Source of the DNA: Eubacterium aggregans
GTDB taxonomy: Bacteria; Bacillota; Clostridia; Eubacteriales; Eubacteriaceae
Assembly: GCF_900107815.1 (NCBI RefSeq)
Contig: NZ_FNRK01000009.1
Span: 1 to 64,000 of the forward strand
Direction: 5' to 3'
DNA length: 64,000 nt
Shown: in pieces, positions 34,483 to 43,014 of the stretch
How the letters are laid out: every line of letters starts with the position of its first letter
Position numbering within the stretch: the first letter of the stretch is position 1
Notes under the pieces: generated by a model
The model's database searches: none
What the model saw: the letters and a program-made list of their open reading frames with translations, nothing else
What the model was told of the DNA's origin: nothing
Translations under genes and position numbers: made by a program

Positions 34483-34547
34483 TCGAAACCAACGCTATGT
34501 TAAAAACTAGATTCCCATCTTGCCCATTCCAAAACACGCAAGATAGT
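34483..34547 (+). repeat. 65-bp direct repeat, copy 2
   Basis: Perfect match to 33052-33116, so the last Fic codons and stop are present a second time without the rest of the gene. The offset between copies is 1431 bp. It marks the right edge of the segment holding the leader RNA and the two small genes. Confidence 0.95.
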
Positions 34548-34573
34548 AAGCAAGATAATACGCAAGTTAAACA

Positions 34574-34614
34574 TAAAAAAACGGATTACCCCCCCTTGTC
34601 AGGAGAAATAATCC
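34574..34614 (-). terminator. Terminator of the glucitol-type PTS operon
   Basis: In minus-strand sense, GGATTA (34614-34609) pairs with TAATCC (34588-34583) around a 20-nt C/G-rich loop, followed by G and seven T. It lies about 160 nt beyond the HPr stop. Confidence 0.6.
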
Positions 34615-34777
34615 AGAGCTAAACATTTAAACCAAGGCTGTCCAAGGATTGTATGCCAGTCATTGCGACCTTAAGGCGAACTGGCGCAGCCTGTATACCG
34701 AGCGGGAGCAGGACTGTTATACAATCTACGAACAGCCGCCCCATTGCCACAAACTTGGCGGAGGAACCGCCCTTTTC

Positions 34778-35053
34778 CTACTCCTCTCCAAACCCACCGT
34801 CTACCAACGCCACCAAAGCATCCACCGCTTCCACCTCATCGGGACCATTCCCGGTAATTCTCAGAGTCGTGCCCGCAGTCAATCCCATGCTCATAACGCT
34901 GATGACAGATTTTGCGTTGCCTTCCTTGGGCTGATCCGTCAATCGCACAATGGTTAAATCCGCCTGGTACTGGCCGGCGACCTTTGTGAATTCTGCGGCG
35001 GGACGGGCGTGGAGCCCCGTGGGATTAACGACTTTCACTTCTTTTACATACAT
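34778..35053 (-). CDS. HPr family phosphocarrier protein
   Basis: 91 residues from ATG 35053 (AGGAGG upstream). The active-site His is in NPTGLHARPAAEF near residue 15 and the regulatory Ser region is KSVISVMSMG near 47, as in Gram-positive HPr. It carries phosphate from enzyme I to the IIA protein. As the last gene of a PTS operon it may be a dedicated HPr rather than the general PtsH, which is usually next to ptsI. Confidence 0.9.
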   Translation of the reverse strand: MYVKEVKVVNPTGLHARPAAEFTKVAGQYQADLTIVRLTDQPKEGNAKSVISVMSMGLTAGTTLRITGNGPDEVEAVDALVALVDGGFGEE

Positions 35054-35076
35054 ATTTTTCCTCCTGATTAAACAAC

Positions 35077-35140
35077 AAGGCACGGCAGTAGGGGAACCGC
35101 CGCGCCTTTGCTTTAGGCCTCCTTAGGGGAGGAGTGCCTT
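35077..35140 (-). other. Stem-loop between the SAF oxidoreductase and HPr genes
   Basis: AAGGCAC (35077-35083) pairs with GTGCCTT (35134-35140) across 50 nt that themselves contain CCTCC/GGAGG and GGCGG-like pairs. No T-run follows towards HPr. It may adjust HPr expression relative to the PTS genes. Confidence 0.5.
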
Positions 35141-35179
35141 ATCTGAATCTTGCGAGATCAGCAAATTAATTTGTGATTC

Positions 35180-36481
35180 CTATAGGAACAATTCATCCTG
35201 GAGCTTACGCAGCTGGACAATGAGGTTATCGTTATTTAAGATAACATCGTCATAGGTGATGACTTCGCCGGCTTTTTTATCCACGGTGAGCTGGGTTTTC
35301 TTATCCACCAGGCCCATGGGCAGGGCATTCTGTGCATCCGCTTCCGCCGCAGCCATAAAGGTTCCGCGGATGGTGTAGCCGCCGATACCGTCTAACATTT
35401 CGCCGGCCTTCATATCCTTTTTAGCCACGGCAATGGTTTCTGCCACACGCCCAGCCCGAGGAACGATGGTGGGTTCGTGGTCGATGCATGCCTTGGCCAC
35501 GGACATGGGGGTTTCCAGGGAGGTTAAGTGATAGGGGCGATACAGGGTGTAGTTGGGGCCAGGTCCCATGCTCAGGTAGGTTAATTCTGCGGCGATATCC
35601 GGCTGATCGGTGCCGATGATGACAAACACCCCCGGAGCCACACCATTGACGTATTCAATGACGCCGTAGTTGTCCAGAACCCCACCCCGGCCTTCGCTCT
35701 TCAGGCTCAGGACATCATTTAATCCCTTGACATCACTTTCCGGACCGTGGGCACCGGTGACATCGGGGACAAAACCGGTGGCATTGGCCATAGCGGTCAT
35801 TTCCACCATGGTCTTGGTGCCATCCTTAAAGGCACAGATCATCTTAGGGGAGGCCCCCTTTTCTTTAGCGATTTCCGCCACAGTATCCGGGTTGCATTCC
35901 AGGGCCAGGGGATTGTTTTTCCCCTTCCCAACAACCTTGACATCAAAGCCTAAGCCCTTGGCATAATCGTACATTTCAATAACGGCACCCGGTTCATCCC
36001 CGGCAGAGCCCGTGTACACCACACCGGCATTATTAGCCAATTTCCAGAGGAGATGTCCGATACACACGTCGGTTTCAACATTGAGCATACAGATGTGCTT
36101 CCCGGCGTTAATGGCATCCATGGCAACCTTGGCCCCCACTTCCGGCACACCGGTGGCATCCACCGCACAATCGATGATATCGCACTTTGTGGCGATTTCA
36201 TTATTACTGGTGACGATGAATTTACCTTCCGCCAAGAGCTTGTTGGCTTCTTCAACGGTTTTGGCTTCAACAAAATCCACCCCTTCGGTATAGCCAGAAT
36301 CCAGATAGGCCCGCTTGGCATTATCCAGTACCACATCCACAACAACCACGGGATCCATCCCCTTCATCGTCGTCATCTGTGCGGCCATTCCGCATCCCAT
36401 CTGTCCAGCACCGACAATGCTGGCCTTTATGGATTTTCCCTCTGCTTCCAGTTGCTCCAACTTAACGCTCATGTTAATCAT
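35180..36481 (-). CDS. SAF-domain NAD(P)-dependent oxidoreductase (COG4091, DRL-like)
   Basis: 433 residues: an N-terminal Rossmann domain (ASIVGAGQMGCGMAAQM near 22), a central homoserine-dehydrogenase-like domain (VYTGSAGDEPGAVIEMYDYA, GKGKNNPLALE) and a C-terminal SAF domain (about 340-433, with AGEMLDGIGGYTIRG). This is the architecture of the Brucella DXR-like enzyme DRL, which converts deoxyxylulose phosphate to methylerythritol phosphate; most members have unknown substrates. It sits in a glucitol-type PTS operon exactly where a polyol-phosphate dehydrogenase is needed, so oxidation, possibly with rearrangement, of the imported polyol phosphate is likely. A close paralogue is at 60260-61558. 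Confidence 0.85.
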   Translation of the reverse strand: MINMSVKLEQLEAEGKSIKASIVGAGQMGCGMAAQMTTMKGMDPVVVVDVVLDNAKRAYLDSGYTEGVDFVEAKTVEEANKLLAEGKFIVTSNNEIATKCDIIDCAVDATGVPEVGAKVAMDAINAGKHICMLNVETDVCIGHLLWKLANNAGVVYTGSAGDEPGAVIEMYDYAKGLGFDVKVVGKGKNNPLALECNPDTVAEIAKEKGASPKMICAFKDGTKTMVEMTAMANATGFVPDVTGAHGPESDVKGLNDVLSLKSEGRGGVLDNYGVIEYVNGVAPGVFVIIGTDQPDIAAELTYLSMGPGPNYTLYRPYHLTSLETPMSVAKACIDHEPTIVPRAGRVAETIAVAKKDMKAGEMLDGIGGYTIRGTFMAAAEADAQNALPMGLVDKKTQLTVDKKAGEVITYDDVILNNDNLIVQLRKLQDELFL

Positions 36482-36521
36482 GTGTCATACCTCTTTCTAT
36501 CATATAATATTTATTGATGGC

Positions 36522-36884
36522 TTATTGAAAATGAATCTCAAAGGAATCTCCCACCTGTATCTCAGGGACGATACCACCGCCGTCCAGCTCCATCTGGCCT
36601 GGCAGTTCAACCTCCGCTTGCCCTGAAAACTTCAGCGTGCAATGTCCCATGCTGGCCAGAGTATGATTGGCCTCATCCCCCACAGCGGTAACGGTGTAGG
36701 ATATATTTCCTAAAATAACCTGGTCCCCCGGGGCAACATCCCGCTCCAATGTACACTTGGTGTGCAGTACGGCCATTTCCGCTAAAGCGGCCGGCGCGTT
36801 ATCATTAAAGACGATGATAAACCCGCCTTCCTCTGCTAAATCCTTTACCAGTGGCCCGATATCCACAACATCGGTTTTGAACAT
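36522..36884 (-). CDS. srlB: PTS glucitol/sorbitol-type transporter subunit IIA
   Basis: 120 residues, the size of SrlB/GutB. It accepts phosphate from HPr on the His in MAVLHTKC (near residue 43). GHCTLKFSG and the beta-rich C-terminus are typical. Located between IIB and the SAF oxidoreductase in the operon. The family name reflects homology; the substrate need not be sorbitol. Confidence 0.92.
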   Translation of the reverse strand: MFKTDVVDIGPLVKDLAEEGGFIIVFNDNAPAALAEMAVLHTKCTLERDVAPGDQVILGNISYTVTAVGDEANHTLASMGHCTLKFSGQAEVELPGQMELDGGGIVPEIQVGDSFEIHFQ

Positions 36885-36905
36885 ACGCCATGCTCCTCCT
36901 TATTT

Positions 36906-37883
36906 TTAATACAACCCAATACTGAAGGCAAAGGCAATCAGCACCGCAATGGGGCCGGTGGCCAAACGCTCAAAGAGCACGGCGGGGACGCCAGCATCGA
37001 TGGTTTCGGGTTCCGCTTCACCCAGGGATAAACCAACGGGGATAAAGTCACACCCAACCTGGGCATCGATGGCGAAGAGTGCTGGCAAAGCCAGGGAAGG
37101 ATTAATGGCACCACGGCCGATTTGTTCCCCAATGAGTACCCCGACCACCTGGGCGATGACGGCCCCGGGTCCGATGATGGGTGAAATAATAGGAATGGCA
37201 CAGATGATGGACACCACCAGCAGACCCGGCAGGGTATTTGCCAAGGGCGAAATGGTATTGGCAATCCAATCCCCCAGTCCAGACCCCTGGATAATCCCGA
37301 TGAGCATGGCCACAAAAGCCATGAAGGGCAGGATATTTCGGATGACCATGTCGATGGTATCCCGACCGGCCTGGAAGAATTTAGCGACGACACCGCCGAC
37401 GCCCTTTCCTAAGCGAACCAGGAAGCTTTCCCTCTTCCCATCATTGGCCTTCGTTGCGCCATCCTTCTTTTCTTCCGTCAGCTCCACTGCCGCGGTTTCC
37501 ACTGGTGTATCCCCGGCATCCGCCAGCTGAATATTCCCAGGCTTGACATCGGAAACGTAAATGTCTTCCATAATATATTTGGCCAGGGGACCGCTCTGGC
37601 CCACCGCCGTTATGTTAATGGTAGGCACCCGTTTCTTGGGATATACTCCACACCGGGCGGTGCCCCCACAGTCGATGACTACACAGGCGAATTCATCGTC
37701 AGCTACGCCGTTGGAAAACCCATCCACCGCTTCGGCACCGGTGAGCTCCGCAATCCGACGTGCCAGGGGATCAATCCCCCCGCCGGTCACTGAAACGATC
37801 TTATTTCTTTTTTCCGTGGGTTCAATAACCAGAGGTCCGCCCCAGCCATTGGGACCCTTTGTGATTTTAACGGCCTTATACAT
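36906..37883 (-). CDS. srlE: PTS glucitol/sorbitol-type transporter subunit IIB (with IIC-like part)
   Basis: About 325 residues like SrlE/GutE. The phospho-Cys is in [22 protein letters not shown] (near residue 72, quoted as region); the C-terminal half has four to five hydrophobic helices ([35 protein letters not shown]). ATG 37883 is preferred to 37889 on spacing from the GGGGG site. It overlaps IIC by 8-14 nt, a sign of coupled translation. Confidence 0.92.
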   Translation of the reverse strand: MYKAVKITKGPNGWGGPLVIEPTEKRNKIVSVTGGGIDPLARRIAELTGAEAVDGFSNGVADDEFACVVIDCGGTARCGVYPKKRVPTINITAVGQSGPLAKYIMEDIYVSDVKPGNIQLADAGDTPVETAAVELTEEKKDGATKANDGKRESFLVRLGKGVGGVVAKFFQAGRDTIDMVIRNILPFMAFVAMLIGIIQGSGLGDWIANTISPLANTLPGLLVVSIICAIPIISPIIGPGAVIAQVVGVLIGEQIGRGAINPSLALPALFAIDAQVGCDFIPVGLSLGEAEPETIDAGVPAVLFERLATGPIAVLIAFAFSIGLY

Positions 37884-38406
37884 TTGCATTCGCCCCCTTC
37901 TTCATAAACCGGATGGTCAGACGTTCGCACACCACCCCACGGATGAGGATGACGATGAGCCCGACAATAAAGTACCGAATGGCTAAGGGTCCTAAGTCCT
38001 TGCCCAGAGTGGTCAGGCCTGCCGCAATCCCGCCGTACACAAAATATTCACCTGCATTGGCATGGGGAAACAACCCGGTAATGGGATGGCAGAAGGAGAC
38101 GGTGGCATCGTAGAATGCCGGCTTGTACCGCTCATCCAGGAAACGCCCCATGGTATAGGCCATGGGATTACACAGGAAGAACATCGACAATACCGGAAGC
38201 ACCGTGTATCGCAAGAGAATGTTCTTTCCACAAACCACACCGAGCTTATCGATCTTGTCCTGCCCGACGATGGCGATGAGCGCATTCACCGCCGTGATCA
38301 AACACACCAGGGTTGGGATGATCCCCGTCACCCACCCCACGAAGGTCTCACCACCGAGCTGAAAAAGGCCGATGAAACCAGAGGCTAAATTCGCTAAAAA
38401 ATCCAT
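37876..38406 (-). CDS. srlA: PTS glucitol/sorbitol-type transporter subunit IIC
   Basis: 176 residues from ATG 38406, which has GGAGG five bases upstream (the ATG at 38418 overlaps that site). Four to five membrane helices with the SrlA motifs [22 protein letters not shown] and [21 protein letters not shown] as separate blocks. It forms the membrane channel with the C-terminal part of IIB. Confidence 0.93.
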   Translation of the reverse strand: MDFLANLASGFIGLFQLGGETFVGWVTGIIPTLVCLITAVNALIAIVGQDKIDKLGVVCGKNILLRYTVLPVLSMFFLCNPMAYTMGRFLDERYKPAFYDATVSFCHPITGLFPHANAGEYFVYGGIAAGLTTLGKDLGPLAIRYFIVGLIVILIRGVVCERLTIRFMKKGANANV

Positions 38407-38489
38407 AATACCCTCCATAAAATATAATTTCTAAAACTGGATTATTCTTTTTATGTATTGCAACAAGGGGTCCTTCCAGCATAATAGAT

Positions 38490-39023
38490 TTATTCACTGA
38501 CGGCACCCGTTGTCCGGCTGCGTCTTCGGGCCTGCTTCATGGCTGCGGCGTGGACATTTTCCCGATGGGCTTCGGGATCATCATCTCGGGCAATCCGGCC
38601 ATCGATGGCCTCCACCGCCTGAATCAGGGCCCCTTTTTTCTTACTGTACTCCTCTGGATCGTAGGGATGCTTTTTCCGACGATGCTTAAACTCCCGCTGA
38701 TCCTGGGCGATTGCCAGGGCCCGAATCGCCTCCAGTCCCATGCCGTTATAATCCGCCACATCCTTAAATCGGGCGAAGATGGTGACCCCACGCATAATCT
38801 TACAACCCACCACCTGATCTGAGCGGCGTTGGTAAGACAGCACGATGACCTGTCCCTTCTTGGCAAGGCTGCCCTTAGTATGGCCCAGCCCGACAATCCC
38901 GGTTCCCCGAAGGGCATTCATTGCGTTTTTATAGGCCCGAACCTGGATGAGTCCTAAAAACATTTGTAAAGCCATTAGCCCGAAGACTACAAGAAACAAG
39001 TAATTCATTATTGAATTCTGCAT
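38490..39023 (-). CDS. gutM: Glucitol operon activator-like protein GutM
   Basis: 177 residues with one N-terminal membrane helix (about 7-25) and a basic C-terminus. The segments RGTGIVGLGHTKG and ILSYQRRSDQVVGC-like VLSYQRRSDQVVGCKIMRG, followed by FARFKDVADYNGMGLEAI, match the GutM/SrlM family. In E. coli GutM activates the gut operon. First gene of this operon, under a perfect consensus promoter. How GutM acts alongside a SorC regulator here is not clear. Confidence 0.88.
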   Translation of the reverse strand: MQNSIMNYLFLVVFGLMALQMFLGLIQVRAYKNAMNALRGTGIVGLGHTKGSLAKKGQVIVLSYQRRSDQVVGCKIMRGVTIFARFKDVADYNGMGLEAIRALAIAQDQREFKHRRKKHPYDPEEYSKKKGALIQAVEAIDGRIARDDDPEAHRENVHAAAMKQARRRSRTTGAVSE

Positions 39024-39428
39024 TGCTATTCCCCCTAAATCCAGAATATCTCGCCGTTGACTTCGCCCTTTGATGTTGAGTGATTTGATAATTGAATTAT
39101 AGTCCCTTATCTATCATTTGTCAATTTTAAATAATCGCTTTTTTATCCTCATTTCCCTTAAAACCCTTTTTATAGGCGGTTTCTCGGCTGTTTTTTATCA
39201 TTCTTTAAAATATTTTCTTTTTAGTTTTTACATACGTTTTTTTACTTTTGTAAATTATACAAACAAATCACCTCGATTTTTTAGAAATTTTAACATTTGC
39301 CAAAAATTTGATGTTTGTTTTTTAACGAACCGGTTTTCTTATTCAGATGTAAAAATATTTCGAGTTATTGCATTCTCAAACCATATATGTTAAACTATTC
39401 ACAAACAAATTCAAAAAAGGAAACCGAT
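39024..39428. promoter_or_regulatory. Divergent control region of the PTS operon and SorC gene
   Basis: On the minus strand TTGACA (39124-39119), 17 bp, TATAAT (39101-39096) is a perfect promoter for gutM and the PTS genes, with start near 39089 and a 65-nt leader. On the plus strand TTGCAT and TAAACT near 39368-39396 could serve the SorC gene. The 230 bp between them is extremely A/T-rich with several short T tracts; no clear operator repeat was found. Confidence 0.8.
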
Positions 39429-40379
39429 ATGAAAAAAAATATAATTGACGATGAACGGATGATGCTTCGAGTCAGTGATCTCTATTATAATCATCGTCTC
39501 GGCCAGCAGGACATCGCCCTGAAGCTTGGCATCTCCCGTCCTACGATCTCTAAACTCCTCAAAGCTGCCCGAGATGTGGGAATCGTACAAATTACCGTAT
39601 CCGATATCAATGGACGGAAGCACTACCAAATGGAGCAGCACCTGGAGGAGAAATTTGGCCTCAAAGAAGTTTTTATTGTTGAGAGCAAGGAAGATTCTTT
39701 GGAAACGAAGGAATCCATCGGTGAAGCGGCGGCGACCTTTCTTTCCCGGATCATTAAGGAAGGCGACACTATCGGCGTCAGCATGGGGACAACGGTGGCC
39801 AGCATCGCTCCCCACGCCCAGGGCACCTACCATACCGGGCTTACCTTTTTGCCCTTGGTGGGGGGGATCGGCACGGTGGAGAACGACCTCCATTCCAACT
39901 ATATTGCTGAATCCTTAGCCAAAGCCTTTGGCGGCTATTACTTCCCCATTCATGCCCCCGCCATGGTTTCCCGGATTAAAACAAAAACCGAGCTGATGAA
40001 AGAGAACAGTATCCGTCGGGTTTTTAAAAAAGCATCCCATCTCGACATTGCTCTTGTGGGAATCGGAATTCCCAGTGCCCATTCCACCATGATTAAAACT
40101 GGTTATTTCACCCCAGAGATGCTGGCCGAACTCAAAACCCAAAATATTTGTGGGGATATTTGCATGAATTTCTACGACGAAAGCGGCGATATCGACCGCT
40201 ACGAATATAACGAAAAAGTCATTGGTATCAATATCACCGCCTTGCGCCAGGTCAGCCATTCCATTGGGGTGTGCTGCGGTGCTGAAAAGGGACAGGCCAT
40301 TCACGGCGCCATCAACGGCGGCTTCATCAATGTGCTGATTACCGATTACAATGCTGCCCTGGCCCTGGACAGTATCTAA
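39429..40379 (+). CDS. SorC/DeoR-type sugar-binding transcriptional regulator
   Basis: 316 residues from ATG 39429 (AAAAGGAAA upstream); an earlier in-frame start at 39315 would include the promoter region and is rejected. The helix-turn-helix is LGQQDIALKLGISRPTISKLL near 22-42, and the sugar-phosphate domain has VSMGTTVASI near 117, FLPLVGGIGTVENDLHSN near 138 and the terminal GFINVLITD. It is paralogous to the regulator at 22603 and divergent from the PTS operon, which it probably controls. Confidence 0.92.
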   Translation: MKKNIIDDERMMLRVSDLYYNHRLGQQDIALKLGISRPTISKLLKAARDVGIVQITVSDINGRKHYQMEQHLEEKFGLKEVFIVESKEDSLETKESIGEAAATFLSRIIKEGDTIGVSMGTTVASIAPHAQGTYHTGLTFLPLVGGIGTVENDLHSNYIAESLAKAFGGYYFPIHAPAMVSRIKTKTELMKENSIRRVFKKASHLDIALVGIGIPSAHSTMIKTGYFTPEMLAELKTQNICGDICMNFYDESGDIDRYEYNEKVIGINITALRQVSHSIGVCCGAEKGQAIHGAINGGFINVLITDYNAALALDSI

Positions 40380-40388
40380 ATTTCCATT

Positions 40389-40416
40389 AAAAAAAGCACC
40401 TGACCGGTGCTTTTTT
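40389..40416. terminator. Bidirectional intrinsic terminator
   Basis: A-run, GCACC (40396-40400), loop, GGTGC (40406-40410), T6. It separates the SorC gene from the convergent CoA-transferase remnant. Confidence 0.9.
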
Positions 40417-40441
40417 CTTTTCTAACACTTTTCAACGCCGT

Positions 40442-41173
40442 CTATAAAAACCTCAGCCTTTTTGCCTCTTCCATCAATGCCTCCCGAAACTGGGGGTGGG
40501 CAATTTGGATAAGAGCCCGGGCGCGTTCCGATCGGGTTCGGCCTCTCAGCTTGGCAATACCGTATTCTGTGACAATATAGTCCACATCATTCTTCCCCGT
40601 CGTCACAACAGCCCCAGGGGCTAGACGGATGACGATGCGGCTGATTTGGCCATTCTTGGCCGTGGAGGGCATGGCGATAAAGCTTTTTCCTCCGGGGGAA
40701 AGAACCGCTCCCCGGACATAATCTACCTGTCCCCCGGTGCCCGATATATGCTTAAACCCAACGGATTCTGCACAGACCTGTCCCCACAAATCCACCTCCA
40801 ATGCGGCATTAATGGACATGAAAAAAGGGTGCCTGGCAATGACCTCCGGGTCGTTAACATAATCCACCGGCAGGATTTCCACCGCGGGATTATCATCGAT
40901 ATAATCGTACATCCGCCGACTGCCATAGGCAAAGGTGCCCACGGTCCGTCCGGTATGGATGGGCTTTAAGCGGTTGGTAACCGCACCACAGGCAATTAGC
41001 TCGATCATGCTGTCCGTGAGCATTTCGGTATGAATACCCAGATCCACCTTATTGCGAAGGGCCATCCCCACCGCATCGGGAATGGCCCCAATACCTAATT
41101 GGAGGGTTGAGCCATCGGGAATTTCCCGGGCAATGATTTCACCAATGGCTGTACTGACGGCATCTGTTTCCAT
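40442..41173 (-). pseudogene. C-terminal half of an acetyl-CoA hydrolase/4-hydroxybutyrate CoA-transferase
   Basis: 243 residues matching only the second half of class I CoA-transferases such as 4-hydroxybutyrate CoA-transferase (about 430-440 residues): DGSTLQLGIGAIPDAV, DLGIHTEMLTD, YVNDPEVIARHPFFMSINAALEVDLWGQV (as region), TGGQVDYVRGA and VTEYGIAKLRGRT. The family coding continues upstream of the ATG for about 12 codons (FPIPEAPV) and then meets an in-frame TGA, so the 5' half is lost. GGAGG stands eight bases before ATG 41173, so a half-protein might still be made, but function is doubtful. Confidence 0.85.
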
Positions 41174-41285
41174 TACCGGAGCCTCCGGGATGGGAAAGCC
41201 ACTTTCACACAGTCACCACCTGTTTCGCTTCACCTTATTTTTTATATCTATGGAAAGTGTAACATATTGGGCTCCCAAAATCCAG

Positions 41286-41325
41286 AAAACCCTGACAGAA
41301 CCATGGGGATCTGTCAGGGTTTTTT
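41286..41325 (-). terminator. Intrinsic terminator downstream of the small gene
   Basis: ACCCTGACAGA (41289-41299) pairs with TCTGTCAGGGT (41310-41320), 11 bp. On the minus strand an A/T flank (TTTTCTGG) follows; on the plus strand T6 follows, so it may work either way. Confidence 0.85.
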
Positions 41326-41348
41326 GGATTTTATGGTTTAATTCTTTT

Positions 41349-41676
41349 TTATTCGTGTCCCTTTACAATTCGCCGCTTCAACTCATATTCGATTTCCCGG
41401 GTTTGACGATCCATCGAAACCGCGCTGCCGTCCGCATTATAGACCAAGGCAACCCCCAGATAGACAATACGTTCAGGATGACCGGAATGATCTTGAAAAC
41501 GCACCATTTCTCCAAATCCAGGCAAATGAACGATGGACATTTCCCGGATGGAAACCAGGGGAATGGGTTCCCCCTCCTCGGGGATGATGGTTGGAATCTC
41601 CTTGATTTCAGTGAGCTGCCCTTTTGTTCGGTGCAGGCATTCGATGTCCAATATGATAAATAATTTGATAATCCAT
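41349..41676 (-). pseudogene. Small protein of unknown function, possibly frameshifted
   Basis: The C-terminal frame (stop at 41349, open from a TTG at 41651) reads as a plausible protein: IKEIPTIIPEEGEPIPLVSI, GEMVRFQDHSGHPERIVYLG and SMDRQTREIEYELKRR as separate blocks. It has no ribosome site at the TTG. ATG 41676, with AAGGAG 12 bases upstream, opens another frame (MDYQIIYHIGHRMPAPNKR) that stops soon after. Removing one G from the AAAAGGG run near 41625 joins them into a 108-residue protein. I do not recognise the family. It may be intact with a different start. Confidence 0.45.
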
Positions 41677-41745
41677 GGTTTGATGCCACTCCTTCTTCGT
41701 TTTTTTCATTGTAGCAGTGAATCCTTAGGTGAGAAGAGAAGAGGC

Positions 41746-41773
41746 AAAAAAAGACACCCCGGTACAGGGTGCC
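41746..41773 (-). terminator. Terminator of the hotdog-CoA-transferase operon
   Basis: In minus-strand sense GGCACCC, loop, GGGTGTC (one G-T pair), then T7. It lies 43 nt after the CoA-transferase stop. Confidence 0.88.
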
Positions 41774-41815
41774 TTAAGATTTAATGGAAAGTTTGAAAAT
41801 TGTGAAAAACAGGTC

Positions 41816-42997
41816 CTAGAGGACACCCTCGTTTTTAAGGCGGGTATAGTCCGCATCGGAAAGGCCGAGGACCTCCTGGGTGTGCTGTCCTAAAAGGGGC
41901 GCGGGAGCATCCACGCTACCGGGTGTTTCGGTCAGCTTAATGGGGCAGCCCTGGAAGTACATTTCCCCAATGGTGGGGTGGGTGCTGTGGACCATCATTT
42001 CCCGTGCCTGAAAATGGGGATGCTCAATGGCTTCCTTCATGTTAAGCACTGGACCGCAGGGGATGCCAGCCTCTGCAAAAATGGCTTCCAAATCAGCCTT
42101 CTTCTTATCGCTCACCCATCCTCTAATCAGATTCTGCAGGCCATTTTTGTAATTCTGACAGCGCAGATCATTGGTGGTGTACATGGGGTTATCCAGGAGA
42201 TAATCCATCCCGATGACTTCGCAGAAAATACCAAAAAGCTTATCGTTGCCCACACCGATGGCAATATAACCATCTGCTGCTTCATAGATATCAAAGGGGG
42301 CGATGGAGGGGTCCACGTTTCCTTCCCGCTGGGGAATATAACCTGCCATGGTGGTTTTCACAATGGCATTTTCCAGTAGGGAGAAAATGGTATCAGCCAT
42401 GGCCACATCGACCTGCTGGCCTTCACCGGTTTTTTCTCTGTGATACAGAGCCATCAGGGTCCCCACACAAAGGTAAATCCCCGTTACATTATCGGCGACT
42501 GAAGGGCCCACCTTTACTGGCGGTGTATCTTCAAAACCCGTCAGGTTGACCATACCACCCATGGACTGGGCGACAATATCGTAGCAGGGGCGATCCGATA
42601 AGGGACCGTATTGACCAAAACCTGAACCCGAGGCGTAAATAATCTTGGGATTAATAGCCTTTAACGTCTCATAATCTACCTTGAGCTTCTTGCTAACCCC
42701 AGCCCGGAAGTTTTCCACTACTACATCAGCGTCCCGAACCAGGTCATAAAAAATTTCCCGGGCCCGATCGTCCTTCAGGTTCATGGTGATTCCCTTTTTA
42801 TTGCGATTCAGGAAGGCGAAAAAGCCGCTTTCACCGCTTTTTTCATCCATGGGTCCCCAGGTTCGGCATTGGTCGCCCTTGGGTGGCTCAATTTTAATGA
42901 CATCTGCCCCATTATCCGCCAGCAGGGTGGTACAAAAAGGCCCGTTGTAAGCATGGGTCAGGTCCAATACTTTTAATCCAGTCAGTGCTTTCATCAT
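41816..42997 (-). CDS. Class III CoA-transferase (CaiB/BaiF family)
   Basis: 393 residues with the interlocked-ring fold motifs: LKVLDLTHAYNGPFCTTLLADNGADVIKIEPP as the N-terminal region, VENFRAGVSKKLKVDYETL, PSVADNVTGIYLCVGTLMALYHR containing the catalytic Asp, GEGQQVDVAMADT, and GIPCGPVLNMKEAIEHPHFQAREM near the C-terminus. It transfers CoA between acyl-CoA and a carboxylate without metal. It is last in an operon after two hotdog lyase-like genes. With those neighbours and the pyrimidine pathway upstream it probably activates beta-alanine to beta-alanyl-CoA using propionyl- or acetyl-CoA; this is inference. Confidence 0.88.
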   Translation of the reverse strand: MMKALTGLKVLDLTHAYNGPFCTTLLADNGADVIKIEPPKGDQCRTWGPMDEKSGESGFFAFLNRNKKGITMNLKDDRAREIFYDLVRDADVVVENFRAGVSKKLKVDYETLKAINPKIIYASGSGFGQYGPLSDRPCYDIVAQSMGGMVNLTGFEDTPPVKVGPSVADNVTGIYLCVGTLMALYHREKTGEGQQVDVAMADTIFSLLENAIVKTTMAGYIPQREGNVDPSIAPFDIYEAADGYIAIGVGNDKLFGIFCEVIGMDYLLDNPMYTTNDLRCQNYKNGLQNLIRGWVSDKKKADLEAIFAEAGIPCGPVLNMKEAIEHPHFQAREMMVHSTHPTIGEMYFQGCPIKLTETPGSVDAPAPLLGQHTQEVLGLSDADYTRLKNEGVL

Positions 42998-43014
42998 AAT
43001 TTCCTTTTCACCTC

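Larger units (their letters stand above)
34271..34777. other. Non-coding region with repeat copy 2, a terminator and an unrecognised coding remnant
   Basis: After the 34288-34330 hairpin, which has no T-run, nothing is recognised to 34482. Repeat copy 2 occupies 34483-34547 and the PTS operon terminator 34574-34614. From about 34625 a 40-codon plus-strand stretch beginning after a TAA reads like protein (DLKANWRSLYTEREQ and YTIYEQPPHCHKLGG) before it meets the HPr gene in antisense. It may be a fragment of a lost gene; I do not recognise it. Confidence 0.5.

Noticed and set aside
34649-34957. Plus-strand frame opposite HPr
   Set aside because: Only the first 40 or so codons look protein-like and they follow a stop; the rest is antisense to HPr. 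Noted as a possible remnant only.
39315-39428. N-terminal extension of the second SorC regulator
   Set aside because: The A/T-rich extension has no homology-like features and ATG 39429 has a proper site at the domain start.
41378-41689. 103-residue frame overlapping the small unknown gene
   Set aside because: Its GTG start abuts the ribosome site, and its C-terminal half is less protein-like than the frame ending at 41349.
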